Both the position numbers and the translations under genes were made by a program. From assembly GCA_963817515.1 (NCBI GenBank), contig CAWFPJ010000031.1, forward strand, positions 682,001-746,000: a stretch of 64,000 nucleotides of DNA. The letters are read 5' to 3'. Under the pieces are notes generated by a model. That model saw only the letters and a list, made by a program, of their open reading frames with translations, searched no databases and had not been told where the DNA came from. The DNA is from DATMNI01 sp963817515 (lineage in GTDB: Bacteria > Acidobacteriota > Terriglobia > Bryobacterales > Bryobacteraceae). Below are positions 53,208 to 61,979 of the stretch, one piece after another (positions within the stretch are counted from its first letter, which is position 1; each line of letters starts with the position of its first letter).

Positions 53208-56060
53208 TTAGCTGCAGCCGCTGGTGCCGCCGCAGTTGGCGCACTTGTAGCAGCTTCCGTTGCGGGTCATGATGGAGCCGCATTCGGCGCACAGCGGCGC
53301 GTCGGCGGTGGCCGGCGTAAATGGCAATTCCTGTTGCGGATCAACCTCGGTGGGGCGCAGCGTAATGGCCTCGCCGGCTTCCGACACCGCGTACTCGGCG
53401 CCCAGGAACTTCGCGCCCAGCCAGCGGAAAATGTAATCCATGATGGATTTGGCATACGGAATCTGCTGGTTGCCGGTCCAGCCGCTGGGCTCAAAGCGCA
53501 CGTGCGCGAACTTGTCCACCAGGAACTTGATAGGCACGCCGTACTGCAAGTTGAAACTGACCGCCGTGGCGAATGCATCCATCAGTCCGGAGATGGTGGA
53601 CCCTTCCTTGGCCATGGTGATGAAGATTTCGCCGGGGGCGCCATCGTCGTACATGCCCACCGTGATGTAGCCCTCATGGCCGCCAATCGAAAACTTGTGT
53701 GTGATGGAGCGGCGCTCATCCGGCAGCTTGCGGCGCACCGGGCGGTAGACCACCTTCTCGACAGGGGCGGCGGTTGTGCCGCCGGCCGCCACGCCGGTCA
53801 CCCCGGACGGAGCCAGCGTCCCGGCTTTCTTTTCGCCCTTGCCCGATCCCGAACTGAGCGGCTGCACCTTCTTCGAGTTGTCGCGATAGATGGCCACCGC
53901 CTTCAGCCCCAGCTTCCAGCTCTCGGTATAGGCCGTCATGATGTCTTCAACGGTGCACTCTTCGGGCATGTTGATGGTCTTCGAAATGGCTCCCGAGATG
54001 AACGGCTGCACCGCCGCCATCATGCGCACGTGGCCCATGTAGTGGATGGAGCGAACGCCGTTCTGCGGCCTGAAACTGCAATCGAAGACCGCCAGGTGCT
54101 CCGGCTTCAGGTGCGGCGCACCTTCAATAGTGCCGGTGGAATCGATATGGCTGACGATCTGCTCCGCCTGGTCGGACGAATAGCCCAGCTTGATCAGCGC
54201 CGCCGGCACGGTGTTGTTGACGATCTTGATCACGCCGCCGCCCACCAGTTTCTTGTACTTGATCAGTGCCAGGTCGGGCTCAATGCCGGTGGTGTCGCAA
54301 TCCATCATGAACCCGATGGTTCCGGTGGGGGCGATCACGGTGACCTGCGCGTTGCGGTAACCGCTGCGCCGGCCCGATTCATAAGCGTCATCCCAGCACT
54401 GCTGCGCGCCCTGCGACAGCGCCGAGGGAATGTGCTGGCGCTTAATGTGCGCTACCGAATCGCGATGCATGCGGATCACTTCAAGGAACGGCTGCTCGTT
54501 TACCGCATACCCTTCGAACGGGCCCACGGCTTCGGCCACGCGCGAACTGGTAAGGTAAGCCTGGCCGCACATCACGGCGCTGATGGCGCCGGCAAAATCG
54601 CGGCCCTGGTCGCTGTCGTACGGCACCCCCATCGACATCAGCAGCGCGCCCAGGTTGGCGAAACCCAGACCCAGCGGGCGGAAGTTATGTGAGTTCTCGC
54701 CGATTCGCTGCGTGGGATAGCTGGCGTTATCGACGATGATTTCCTGCGCCAGGATCATGGTGTCCACCGCGTGGCGGAACGCCTCCACGTCAAACTGCCC
54801 GTCCGGCCCCACATACTTCATCAGGTTCAGCGAGGACAGGTTGCAGGCCGAATCGTCCAGGAACATGTACTCCGAGCATGGGTTCGACGCATTGATGCGC
54901 GCCGTGTTCTTGCACGGGTGCCAGCGGTTGACGGTGGTGTCGAACTGCATGCCCGGGTCGCCGCACTGGTGTGTGGCTTCGGCAATCTGCTTCATCAAAT
55001 CGCGCGCCTTGAAGCGGTCCTTCGGCTGACCGGTGAAAACCGCCTTGGTCCACCAGTCGTCGTCGCGTAGCGCGGCCTCCATAAAATCATCCGTGGCGCG
55101 AATGGAGTTGTTGGCATTTTGGAAGAAGACGGAGCTGTAGGCTTCCCCATCGAGCGAAGAATCATAGCCGGCTTCCACCAGCGTGTAGGCCTTCTTCTCT
55201 TCCTTGGCCTTGCACCAGATGAACTTTTCCACGTCCGGGTGGTCCGTGTTCAGGATTACCATCTTGGCTGCGCGGCGCGTCTTGCCGCCGGACTTGATCA
55301 CGCCCGCGAAGGCGTCAAAGCCCTTCATAAAGGAGAGCGGTCCGGAGGCCCTTCCGCCGCCTGAAAGCACCGCGTCCTCTTCACGCAGCGCCGAAAGGTT
55401 GGTGCCGGTGCCCGAGCCCCACTTGAAGAGCATGCCTTCCGTCTTGGCCAGGTCCAGAATCGATTCCAGCGAATCCTTCACACTGACGATGAAGCAGGCC
55501 GAGCATTGCGGCCGCATCACGCCGCTCTCGAGCTTGTTGACGCGGTCCGCCTTTTCGTCGTAGATCCATCCGTAGCCGCGGGTCTCCTTGACCCCCACGT
55601 TGAACCACACCGGCGAGTTGAAGCAGGCCTTCTGGGTAAGCATCAGGTGGGCTAATTCGCAGCGGAAGTTCTCGCCGTCTTCATCAGACTTGAAATAGCC
55701 GTCCTTCTTGCCCCAGTCGGTGATCGTGTCCACCACCCGCTGCACCAGTTGGGCCACCGAGGTCTCGCGGTCGGGGGACCCGAGCTTGCCGTAAAAATAC
55801 TTGCTGGCGACGATGTTGGTGGCTGTCTGTGACCAATCCACCGGCACCTCGATATCACGCTGCTCGAAAATGACAGAGCCTTTGTCATTGCCTATCGAGG
55901 CCGTGCGCGTCTCCCACTGGATCTCGTCGTACGGGGTCTTGCCGGCTTCCAGCCGGGACGTGAAGTGTCGTGGAAATGCGATTCCCGACTTTACTTTTTT
56001 AGTTGATTTAGCCTTCAATAACTCCATTTTCGCACTCAAATCCACGGAAAGCTGCCCCAT
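53208..56060 (-). CDS. nrdJ: Adenosylcobalamin-dependent (class II) ribonucleotide reductase
   Basis: 950 aa. The N-terminal part covers the substrate-binding region (LMLTQKACFNSPVWFNVGVK), then LFKWGSGTGTNLSAL, the barrel segment NASNPCSEYMFLDDSACNLS carrying the catalytic Cys and Glu residues, and ANLGALLMSMGVPYDS. The C-terminal 150 residues are a TSCPD domain ending in a Cys-rich tail CAECGSIMTRNGSCYKCANC that binds zinc or shuttles thiols. It makes deoxynucleotides from ribonucleotides with vitamin B12, regardless of oxygen. GGAG lies 9 bases before the ATG. Two NrdR boxes lie upstream and a strong terminator downstream, so it is a single-gene unit. Confidence 0.97.
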   Translation of the reverse strand: MGQLSVDLSAKMELLKAKSTKKVKSGIAFPRHFTSRLEAGKTPYDEIQWETRTASIGNDKGSVIFEQRDIEVPVDWSQTATNIVASKYFYGKLGSPDRETSVAQLVQRVVDTITDWGKKDGYFKSDEDGENFRCELAHLMLTQKACFNSPVWFNVGVKETRGYGWIYDEKADRVNKLESGVMRPQCSACFIVSVKDSLESILDLAKTEGMLFKWGSGTGTNLSALREEDAVLSGGGRASGPLSFMKGFDAFAGVIKSGGKTRRAAKMVILNTDHPDVEKFIWCKAKEEKKAYTLVEAGYDSSLDGEAYSSVFFQNANNSIRATDDFMEAALRDDDWWTKAVFTGQPKDRFKARDLMKQIAEATHQCGDPGMQFDTTVNRWHPCKNTARINASNPCSEYMFLDDSACNLSSLNLMKYVGPDGQFDVEAFRHAVDTMILAQEIIVDNASYPTQRIGENSHNFRPLGLGFANLGALLMSMGVPYDSDQGRDFAGAISAVMCGQAYLTSSRVAEAVGPFEGYAVNEQPFLEVIRMHRDSVAHIKRQHIPSALSQGAQQCWDDAYESGRRSGYRNAQVTVIAPTGTIGFMMDCDTTGIEPDLALIKYKKLVGGGVIKIVNNTVPAALIKLGYSSDQAEQIVSHIDSTGTIEGAPHLKPEHLAVFDCSFRPQNGVRSIHYMGHVRMMAAVQPFISGAISKTINMPEECTVEDIMTAYTESWKLGLKAVAIYRDNSKKVQPLSSGSGKGEKKAGTLAPSGVTGVAAGGTTAAPVEKVVYRPVRRKLPDERRSITHKFSIGGHEGYITVGMYDDGAPGEIFITMAKEGSTISGLMDAFATAVSFNLQYGVPIKFLVDKFAHVRFEPSGWTGNQQIPYAKSIMDYIFRWLGAKFLGAEYAVSEAGEAITLRPTEVDPQQELPFTPATADAPLCAECGSIMTRNGSCYKCANCGGTSGCS

Positions 56061-56111
56061 CGCCGTTTTCTCCTTCGGGAATCACTACTGATTGATGACA
56101 ACGTAATGTTG

Positions 56112-56127
56112 ACCCAATATATGGGGT
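56112..56127. promoter_or_regulatory. NrdR box, proximal
   Basis: ACCCAATATATGGGGT matches the NrdR consensus aCaCwAtATaTwGtGt at 13 of 16 positions, including the central ATAT core, and is a near-perfect palindrome. It ends 52 bases upstream of the nrdJ start and lies over a possible -10 (TATATT) or in the spacer behind TTGACG (minus strand, 56135-56130), fitting repression by NrdR-ATP/dATP. Confidence 0.8.
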
Positions 56128-56141
56128 CCCGTCAAGAAGTT

Positions 56142-56157
56142 TATCTATATGCAGTGT
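56142..56157. promoter_or_regulatory. NrdR box, distal
   Basis: On the minus strand ACACTGCATATAGATA matches the NrdR consensus at 11 of 16 positions. It lies 14 bases from the proximal box, so the box centres are 30 bp apart, close to the three-turn spacing known for paired NrdR boxes. Weaker than the proximal site; its value comes from the spacing. Confidence 0.6.
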
Positions 56158-56302
56158 GTTGGAGTTACAATAAGGGCGTCATGAAGATTACAAAAGTGTT
56201 GCGAAAAACTGCCCGGTGGAATTTTGGCCATCAGCCAGGCTTGGGGAGTGATTAGGCCAGTCCAATCAGCAGCTTGCAAGAAGAACTTTGCAATTCCGGC
56301 TC

Positions 56303-58072
56303 CTACTCGCGCCCGGCGTACAACTCGTCGATCTGTTGTTTGAAATTCTCCATGGCCCGGGTGCGGCGGACCTTCATGGTCGCGGTCAGTTCACCCTGGT
56401 CGATGGAGAAATCGCGGATCAGCACACGGTGCTTGCGCACTTGCTCGAAAGGCGCGAGTTGCCGGTTGACGCGGGACACGGCCTTTTGGATTTCGGCCAG
56501 CACCGGCGGGGCCTGCACCACCTCCGACACCGGCCGGTCCTTCCACGGTTCCATCCCTTTCAAGGCCTCGGCGGCAGCGGTGTTGATGGTGAAAAGGGCG
56601 GTGAGGAATGGCAGCCGGTCGCCGATCAGCAGCACCTGGCTGATCAGCGGCTCCATCTTGAACAGGTTCTCGACTCGCGATGGATAAATCTTCTTGCCGG
56701 TGGAGGAGACAATCAGCTCCTTCTTGCGGCCCGTGATAAAGAGATAACCCTCGCTATCGGCATGGCCCAGATCGCCGGTATGAAGCCAGCCGTCGCGCAG
56801 TACTTCAGCGGTGGTCTGCGGATCGTTGATGTAGCCCGAGAAAAGGCAGGGACTCTTCACCAGGATCTCATTGTCATCGGAAATCTTCACTTCCACGCCG
56901 GCCAGAGGCAAGCCAATGCTGCCGGGCTTGGGCCGGTGGAGCGGATTGAGTGTGACCACGCCGCCTTCGGTGAGCCCGTAGCCTTCGATGATCGGCATGC
57001 CGATGGCCTCATAGAACTCGGCCAGATCCTTGCTTAGGGGTGCCGCGCCGGAAGCGGCGATCCGAAGCCTGCCGCCGAAGCGGCCGCGGACTTTCCGAAA
57101 GAAAATCGCATCGGCAAGTTTGAGCGGTCCGCTGATTCGCACCGGGATGGCTTTGCCCTCCTTGCGGTATCGCGCCGCGGCCAGACCCAGGCCAAGAGCA
57201 GCGTAGAAGGCCTTGCGGATGGGGGCGGGACGCTTGCGGAGGTCGGTGCAGATGGTGGAATAAATGCGCTCCCACATGCGCGGCGGAGCCAGCAGGATGG
57301 TGGGCCGCACCTTGCGGATGTCCTGCGGAAGTTTCAGCAGGCTTTCGGCGAAGTTGACCGGCATGCCGAGACGCAGCGGCAACAGTTCCATCACCACGCG
57401 CTGGGCAATGTGGGCCGACGGCAGAAAGGCCACGGTGGCATCCTGGGGGCCCAGCGGCAGTGCGGCCGGCCCCATATCGATGTTGGATACGACGGCGTTG
57501 TGGGTAACCAACGCCATTTTTGGTTCGCCGGTGGCCCCGGAGGTCAGGTACAGGATGGCGGTGTCGGATGGTTGGACCTGGGCGCGCAGGCGATCGAATA
57601 ACTGCGGATCCCGGACCATCGCGTCGCGGCCCATGGCTCGAAGACCTTCGAGCGTGAGGGCTCCCTCGGCTTCACCGGTGAGCAGAATCCAGAGGCGCAC
57701 CGGGGCATCGCGCAGGGCCTTGAGAGTCTTCGGATCTTCGACGAAGACGGCCTTGGCACCCGCGGTTTCAATCGTGCGAACCAGATCAGCGGCGGGGTAG
57801 CTGGGGTACATCGCGGCGGCAATAGAGCCGTTGGCCACGATGCCGAGATCGGCCAGGTAGAACTCCAGGCGGGTTTCGGAATTCAGGGCGATGACGTCGC
57901 CTTTGGCGAGACCCAGGGAATGGAGCCCGGCGGCGACCTCCTGCACCGCTTGCTTGTACTGGTTCCAGGAGTAGGTAATGTAGCCGGTGCCATGGGGCTG
58001 GCGCAGCGCGGGCGCGTCGCCATAGAGACGCGCGGTCTCTTCCAGAACCTGGTAGACGGTGCGGGGGTTCAC
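56303..58072 (-). CDS. Long-chain fatty-acid--CoA ligase (AMP-forming)
   Basis: 589 aa. The adenylate-forming enzyme motifs are all present: P-loop TSGATGEPKMALVTHN near 176, GYGLTEGGVVTLNP near 370, GWLHTGDLGHADSEGYLFIT near 430 with the ribose-binding Asp, and GRKKELIVSSTGKKIYP; the catalytic Lys near the end is in TATMKVRR. The long linker between A5 and A8 fits the FadD15/FAA-like group that activates long-chain fatty acids. Peripheral at the inner membrane. It lies 48 bases downstream of the exported HExxH protein gene on the same strand. Confidence 0.9.
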   Translation of the reverse strand: MNPRTVYQVLEETARLYGDAPALRQPHGTGYITYSWNQYKQAVQEVAAGLHSLGLAKGDVIALNSETRLEFYLADLGIVANGSIAAAMYPSYPAADLVRTIETAGAKAVFVEDPKTLKALRDAPVRLWILLTGEAEGALTLEGLRAMGRDAMVRDPQLFDRLRAQVQPSDTAILYLTSGATGEPKMALVTHNAVVSNIDMGPAALPLGPQDATVAFLPSAHIAQRVVMELLPLRLGMPVNFAESLLKLPQDIRKVRPTILLAPPRMWERIYSTICTDLRKRPAPIRKAFYAALGLGLAAARYRKEGKAIPVRISGPLKLADAIFFRKVRGRFGGRLRIAASGAAPLSKDLAEFYEAIGMPIIEGYGLTEGGVVTLNPLHRPKPGSIGLPLAGVEVKISDDNEILVKSPCLFSGYINDPQTTAEVLRDGWLHTGDLGHADSEGYLFITGRKKELIVSSTGKKIYPSRVENLFKMEPLISQVLLIGDRLPFLTALFTINTAAAEALKGMEPWKDRPVSEVVQAPPVLAEIQKAVSRVNRQLAPFEQVRKHRVLIRDFSIDQGELTATMKVRRTRAMENFKQQIDELYAGRE

Positions 58073-58120
58073 TCAATGCAATTTAACACGGGTACGCGAG
58101 CGGCAAGCCTGATGCAGCGC

Positions 58121-58603
58121 TTATTCTCCGCGGTCCAGTTTGAGCAGAGCCTCGGCCATGTGATTTACGGCGTGCTCTTCCTCGCGGCGGCTGGCTTCGT
58201 TGCGCGAGAATGACGAAAGCACGGTCGCCAGCTCCAGATGAATTAACTCGTGGACGATGGTGAACTCCATGTCCCGCATCATAGCGGGCATAGGCAACTC
58301 ATAATCGGCCGGATCGAGAACGCGAATGGTGGCCACCTTTTTGTCCGTGTCCCAGTGGATGTTGCCGAGTGTTCGGGGCTTCAGCTCACTGGCGCGCGCG
58401 ATCAAGACTGAGATTTTCCAGTCCTCGAGCTGGAGCCGCTTCTGCCAGCGCCAGAGTTTTTCCACGGTAAAGCTTGCGGCAAGCGTGGTGCGTTCCTCAT
58501 GGCAGGAAACGACGGCTGCTCTCTCAGCGCAGCTCTGGGCGCCAGCTTTGGGCATAACAGGGAACGGCAAGGGAAAGCAAAAGAAGGACGGAAGAACCGA
58601 CAT
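58121..58603 (-). CDS. Small exported zinc-peptidase-like (HExxH) protein
   Basis: 160 aa, not assigned to a named family. The start MSVLPSFFCFPLPFPVMPKA is a plausible signal peptide. The core holds FTIVHELIHLELATVLSSFS, a gluzincin-like HExxH motif near residue 114, and REEEHAVNHMAEALLKL 20 residues later, which may supply the third ligand. KLWRWQKRLQLEDWKISVLI and KKVATIRVLDPADYELP precede it. A compact peptidase of the SprT/DUF-type zincins is likely but activity is not shown. Upstream of the acyl-CoA ligase. Confidence 0.65.
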   Translation of the reverse strand: MSVLPSFFCFPLPFPVMPKAGAQSCAERAAVVSCHEERTTLAASFTVEKLWRWQKRLQLEDWKISVLIARASELKPRTLGNIHWDTDKKVATIRVLDPADYELPMPAMMRDMEFTIVHELIHLELATVLSSFSRNEASRREEEHAVNHMAEALLKLDRGE

Positions 58604-58702
58604 TCGTGAATCTAGGGGAAGGACACCCTACCAACATGTGAGTTATCCTACCATATTTTTGTGCTGATGAGCACAAGGCGGTACCATGCCGTACCAGGCC
58701 AG

Positions 58703-58891
58703 CTAGCCAACATGATTCAGGGCATCTGGCTCAAGACCGGTCTGGGCGGAAGCGACATCCTCGATGTGGAGCAGGGCCTGCCGGGCGAGCTCGGGGACCA
58801 TCGGGTCGGGATGGCGCAGCAGGGAGACCAGGAGGCGAAGCCAGCGCAGTTCGCTGGGTTCAACGCCGATAACGGGAATGGTTTTTGACAT
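58703..58891 (-). CDS. Small protein of unknown function (62 aa)
   Basis: 62 aa from ATG 58891, with AGAGG 8 bases upstream. The sequence is helical and Leu-rich: GVEPSELRWLRLLVSLLRHP then DPMVPELARQALLHIEDVAS resembles one HEAT-like repeat pair. No family assigned. A frame on the other strand (58661-58888) exists but lacks a ribosome-binding site and protein-like composition. It is the last minus-strand gene before the plus-strand flagellar genes. Confidence 0.5.
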   Translation of the reverse strand: MSKTIPVIGVEPSELRWLRLLVSLLRHPDPMVPELARQALLHIEDVASAQTGLEPDALNHVG

Positions 58892-59027
58892 GTGCGGAAC
58901 CTCTAAATTGCTTTTCGGCCCGCGCTCGCGATTCATTAGCGGCTTACAGATTTGCGGCAGCCGGACGATAAGGAATGGTGCGAAGACACCGGGCGATTTA
59001 TAGCCGGTTCTTGGCAGAGGAGCTGTT

Positions 59028-59312
59028 ATGGATATCATCGCAATCAATCGAACCGTGGAGGCGCAGCATGCGCCGGCACCCGCAATGCCTGCGGACAAGG
59101 CTGCGGAAAACCGAGAGGCGGTTCAGTCCGTGAAGGCTCTGAACGCCACCGGAATGTTCGGAAAGGACAGCGAGCTCACATTCGAAAGAGATCCGCTCTC
59201 GCATCGAATGGTGGTTCAGTTGATCGACCGGAAGACCAAGGAAGTGCTCTCGCAGATTCCGAAGGAATATATTCTGCGCCTGGCGGCGGACTTGAAGCCC
59301 GCCAACGATTAG
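59028..59312 (+). CDS. flaG: FlaG-family flagellar protein
   Basis: 94 aa from ATG 59028, preceded by GAGGAG. After a variable N-terminus, LTFERDPLSHRMVVQLIDRK, then TKEVLSQIPKEYILRLAADL, is the conserved FlaG core (DxxtxxxVvqviDxeTgeViRQIPpE). FlaG is linked to filament length and is often next to flagellin, fliD and fliS; here fliS follows 59 bases downstream, while flagellin and fliD are not in the window. Confidence 0.88.
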   Translation: MDIIAINRTVEAQHAPAPAMPADKAAENREAVQSVKALNATGMFGKDSELTFERDPLSHRMVVQLIDRKTKEVLSQIPKEYILRLAADLKPAND

Positions 59313-59371
59313 ACCCGGATTCCGGTAAAGAAGGCTGTGTCAGGGCCGATAAGTTCAGGGTGGAGAACAAA

Positions 59372-59830
59372 ATGAGAAACAACGCGATTGATGCTTACCT
59401 GGAGAGCCGGATCCTCTCGGCGGACCCGATTGAGTTAGTGAACCTGCTCTACCAGGCGTGCACCGGAGCGGTGCGCGAAGCCCGGCATAATCTGCAGAAC
59501 GGCGAGATCGCAGCGCGGTCGCGGTCGATTAGCAAAGCTACCGAGATCCTGGTGGAATTGATGGCGTCATTAGACCATGAACGAGGCGGCGCAATCAGCC
59601 AACGGCTGGGCCAGCTTTACGACTACATGCTGCGCCGGTTGACGGAAGCCAACTTCCAACAGAGTGACGCACCTATGGCCGAAGTACTGGGCCTGCTGAG
59701 CACGCTGTCGGAAGCATGGGAGGGGTTGAAACCGCAGGAGAAAGCGGCGCCGGTTGCCGAGAGCCGCTGGGCACAACCGGTGCCGCAAGACGCAGCGCCG
59801 GCGTATTCAGCGCAGGGGTGGAGTTTCTAA
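59372..59830 (+). CDS. fliS: Flagellin export chaperone FliS
   Basis: 152 aa from ATG 59372, with GGAG 6-7 bases upstream; the frame is open from 58952 but that region overlaps flaG. The FliS four-helix bundle is recognisable: NAIDAYLESRILSADPIELV, LLYQACTGAVREARHNLQNG, ISKATEILVELMASLDHERG, and RLGQLYDYMLRRLTEANFQQ. It binds flagellin C-termini in the cytoplasm and stops early assembly. The C-terminal 35 residues are Pro/Ala-rich and variable. Convergent with flgJ. Confidence 0.92.
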   Translation: MRNNAIDAYLESRILSADPIELVNLLYQACTGAVREARHNLQNGEIAARSRSISKATEILVELMASLDHERGGAISQRLGQLYDYMLRRLTEANFQQSDAPMAEVLGLLSTLSEAWEGLKPQEKAAPVAESRWAQPVPQDAAPAYSAQGWSF

Positions 59831-59879
59831 GGCAGGGAAGTGGAGTGATTCTAAGGATGAAAGAAACGCCGGGCGGCAG

Positions 59880-60186
59880 TCAGGGTCGGCTGAGCCCGGA
59901 GGAGATGAGGGTGGCGAGTCCGAGACCGCCCTGCTTGGCCATAGTGGCGGCGAACTGCTGTTCGGCGAAATCGGTGGCACAGTCGCCTGACTGGCCGTCG
60001 CCCGTTTTGAGCCAGTTACCGCCGCCTTCGCGGACGGAATGCAGCATCTGACCGATCAGCAGCGCTTCGAATTGTTCGGCGGCGTCGTGAATTTTGGCCG
60101 GTTCGTCCGTCTTGCGGGACAGGGCTAGAGTGGGTTGCGGGAGCCGGGAGACTAACTGCCGGGGGCATGATTGCTATATCGCTCAT
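59880..60186 (-). pseudogene. flgJ: FlgJ N-terminal (rod-binding) domain protein, one frameshift
   Basis: ATG 60186 follows the flgI stop directly (TAAATG). The first frame reads MSDIAIMPPAVSLPAPAT and then becomes Arg-rich and stops after about 56 codons. One frame later, up to TGA 59880, the sequence reads LALSRKTDEPAKIHDAAEQ, FEALLIGQMLHSVREGG and FAEQQFAATMAKQGGLGLA, the rod-binding domain of FlgJ. One extra base near 60120-60135 explains the break; length 307 = 3x102+1, so the corrected product would be 101 aa, the normal length of the peptidoglycan-hydrolase-free FlgJ. It lies in flgF-G-A-H-I-J order. Confidence 0.8.
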
Positions 60187-61284
60187 TTAGATCACCTCGA
60201 CTTCGGCTTCAAGTGCGCCGGCGCTCTTCAGGCTTTGCAGGATGGCGATGACGTCGCGCGGCGTAGAGCCGATCGACCCCAAAGCCCGCACCAGTTCTTC
60301 CACCGTGGCGCCCTGCTTCAGCACCACATTGCGGGTTTTTTCTTCCTTGGCCACCACCGTGGTTTGAGGAATTACTTCGGTAGTGCCCAGTGCAAGCGCG
60401 TTGGGCTGGGAGACCAGAAGGTTGGTTTGTATTTCCACGCTGAGATTGCCGTGCAGGATCGCCACCGGAGCCACGCGAACATCCTTGCCGAGAATGATGG
60501 TTCCAGTACGTTCATTGATTACTACGCGAGCCGGACGATCCGCCTCTACAGCCAGGTTCTCCAACTCGGCGATGAATTCGACGGTTCGTGAAGCGTATTC
60601 GGGGGGAACCGGGACCGTAATCAGGCCGGGATTTTCGGCTCGGGCCGGTTTGCCGCCCGCGAATTTCTTGTTGACGGCTTCGACGATCCTGGATGAAGTG
60701 GTGAAATCCGATTGCCGGACCTGCAGCCGCACTACGCTGGTCGGACTGACAGAGGGCGCCGCGATTTCCACGGTTGCGCCGCTGGGCGCACGGGCCACGG
60801 TCGGATGATTCACGGTTTGGCTGACGCCTCCGCCCCGTCCAGCGCCGAAACCGCCGGTTATGACGGGGCCTTGCGCTATGGCGTAGACCTGACCGTTGGC
60901 GCCGCGTAACGAAGTGAGCAGCAGAATTCCACCCTGCAGGTTGCTGCAATCGCCGATCGCGGCCACCGTAATGTCGATCCGGACACCCGGTTGAGCGAAG
61001 GGCGGGAGCGTGGCGGTGATCATGGCCGCGGCTGTGTTCTTGACCTGCATGGCAGTGGCGGGCACCGAGACGCCCATCCGCTCCAGCATATTGGCGAGAC
61101 TCTGGGCGGGAAACACCGTCTGGCGTTTGTCGCCGGTTCCGGCAAGGCCTACCACCAGCCCGTAGCCGATCAGTTGATTGTCGCGAACGCCTTCAATGGA
61201 GACAAGGTCTTTGAGGCGGGCTGCGGGCGCGTTAGACGCCAGCAACGATAGCGCAAGGAGAACGGACTTGAAATGTGTTTTCAT
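60187..61284 (-). CDS. flgI: Flagellar P-ring protein FlgI
   Basis: 365 aa with signal peptide (FKSVLLALSLLASNAPA). The FlgI start RLKDLVSIEGVRDNQLIGYG followed by VVGLAGTGDKRQTVFPAQSL and MLERMGV is diagnostic, as is NERTGTIILGKDVRVAP. It forms the periplasmic P ring around the flagellar rod. It starts 2 bases after the flgH stop and is intact. Confidence 0.96.
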   Translation of the reverse strand: MKTHFKSVLLALSLLASNAPAARLKDLVSIEGVRDNQLIGYGLVVGLAGTGDKRQTVFPAQSLANMLERMGVSVPATAMQVKNTAAAMITATLPPFAQPGVRIDITVAAIGDCSNLQGGILLLTSLRGANGQVYAIAQGPVITGGFGAGRGGGVSQTVNHPTVARAPSGATVEIAAPSVSPTSVVRLQVRQSDFTTSSRIVEAVNKKFAGGKPARAENPGLITVPVPPEYASRTVEFIAELENLAVEADRPARVVINERTGTIILGKDVRVAPVAILHGNLSVEIQTNLLVSQPNALALGTTEVIPQTTVVAKEEKTRNVVLKQGATVEELVRALGSIGSTPRDVIAILQSLKSAGALEAEVEVI

Positions 61285-61286
61285 GA

Positions 61287-61979
61287 CTAAAAGGGAAGCA
61301 ACCCAAGCAGCAGCCGGTACAGGATGAAGGGACGTTTGATGGCATCGCCGACCACGCCCTTGCCATTGACTCGAACCTCTAACTCCGCCAGACGATCGGA
61401 CAAGACGGTGTTGTCGGCCAGCAGATCGGCCGGGCGCACCACGCCGCGAACCGTAATTGTCTGGCGTTCGGAATTAATCTCCACTTCCTTGGTAGCTTCC
61501 AGCAGCATGCCGCCATTGGGAAGTACGGCAGATACGCGCGCCGTAAGCGTGGTGCTGATCACGACGTCGCGGCTGGTGGTTCCCTGGCCGGCGAGCTGTG
61601 TGTTGCCGGAAAGACCGGCCAGGTTGGACAACGCGCCGCCTGCTTTGGTAAGGCCGGCTAAGCCGGTGATAGAAGCGTTGGCGCTGGAGGTCCGCTGAGT
61701 CTTGGTGGTTCCGCTTGACACAGCGGAGGCCTTTTCCACTACCAGGATGGTGAGAATATCGTCCACCTGGCTGGCGCGCAGGTCGCGAGCCGCGTCGGCC
61801 AGGCGCGAACCGGGCGCCCAGATGGAACCGGGGGTGGGGGCGGGCGCTTCCGCCGAACGGGCCTTGGCGTCTGAAACGTAGCGATCGAGAGGCGACAGCA
61901 CCGGAACGGTGGGCTTCTTCTTGTTGGCGCCCGAGACCACTCCGGCCAGCAGCAGCATCATACAAAGCAGGTATTTCAT
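61287..61979 (-). CDS. flgH: Flagellar L-ring protein FlgH, without lipobox
   Basis: 230 aa. The FlgH core is present: GSIWAPGSRLADAARDLRAS, DDILTILVVEKASAVSSGTT, EINSERQTITVRGVVRPADL, and C-terminal DAIKRPFILYRLLLGLLPF. The L ring lies in the outer membrane. Gammaproteobacterial FlgH is a lipoprotein, but here the leader (MKYLLCMMLLLAGVVSGANK) has its only Cys at position 6, not after the cleavage site, so it would be cut by signal peptidase I. Starts with an ATGA overlap with flgA. Confidence 0.93.
   Translation of the reverse strand: MKYLLCMMLLLAGVVSGANKKKPTVPVLSPLDRYVSDAKARSAEAPAPTPGSIWAPGSRLADAARDLRASQVDDILTILVVEKASAVSSGTTKTQRTSSANASITGLAGLTKAGGALSNLAGLSGNTQLAGQGTTSRDVVISTTLTARVSAVLPNGGMLLEATKEVEINSERQTITVRGVVRPADLLADNTVLSDRLAELEVRVNGKGVVGDAIKRPFILYRLLLGLLPF

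Noticed and set aside
53190..54692. 500-aa frame antisense to nrdJ
   Set aside because: Shadow of the RNR reading frame; His/Arg-rich, no motif.
56061..56302. Possible cobalamin riboswitch upstream of B12-dependent nrdJ
   Set aside because: The leader is too short and none of the B12-box consensus strings is present; NrdR boxes explain the region.
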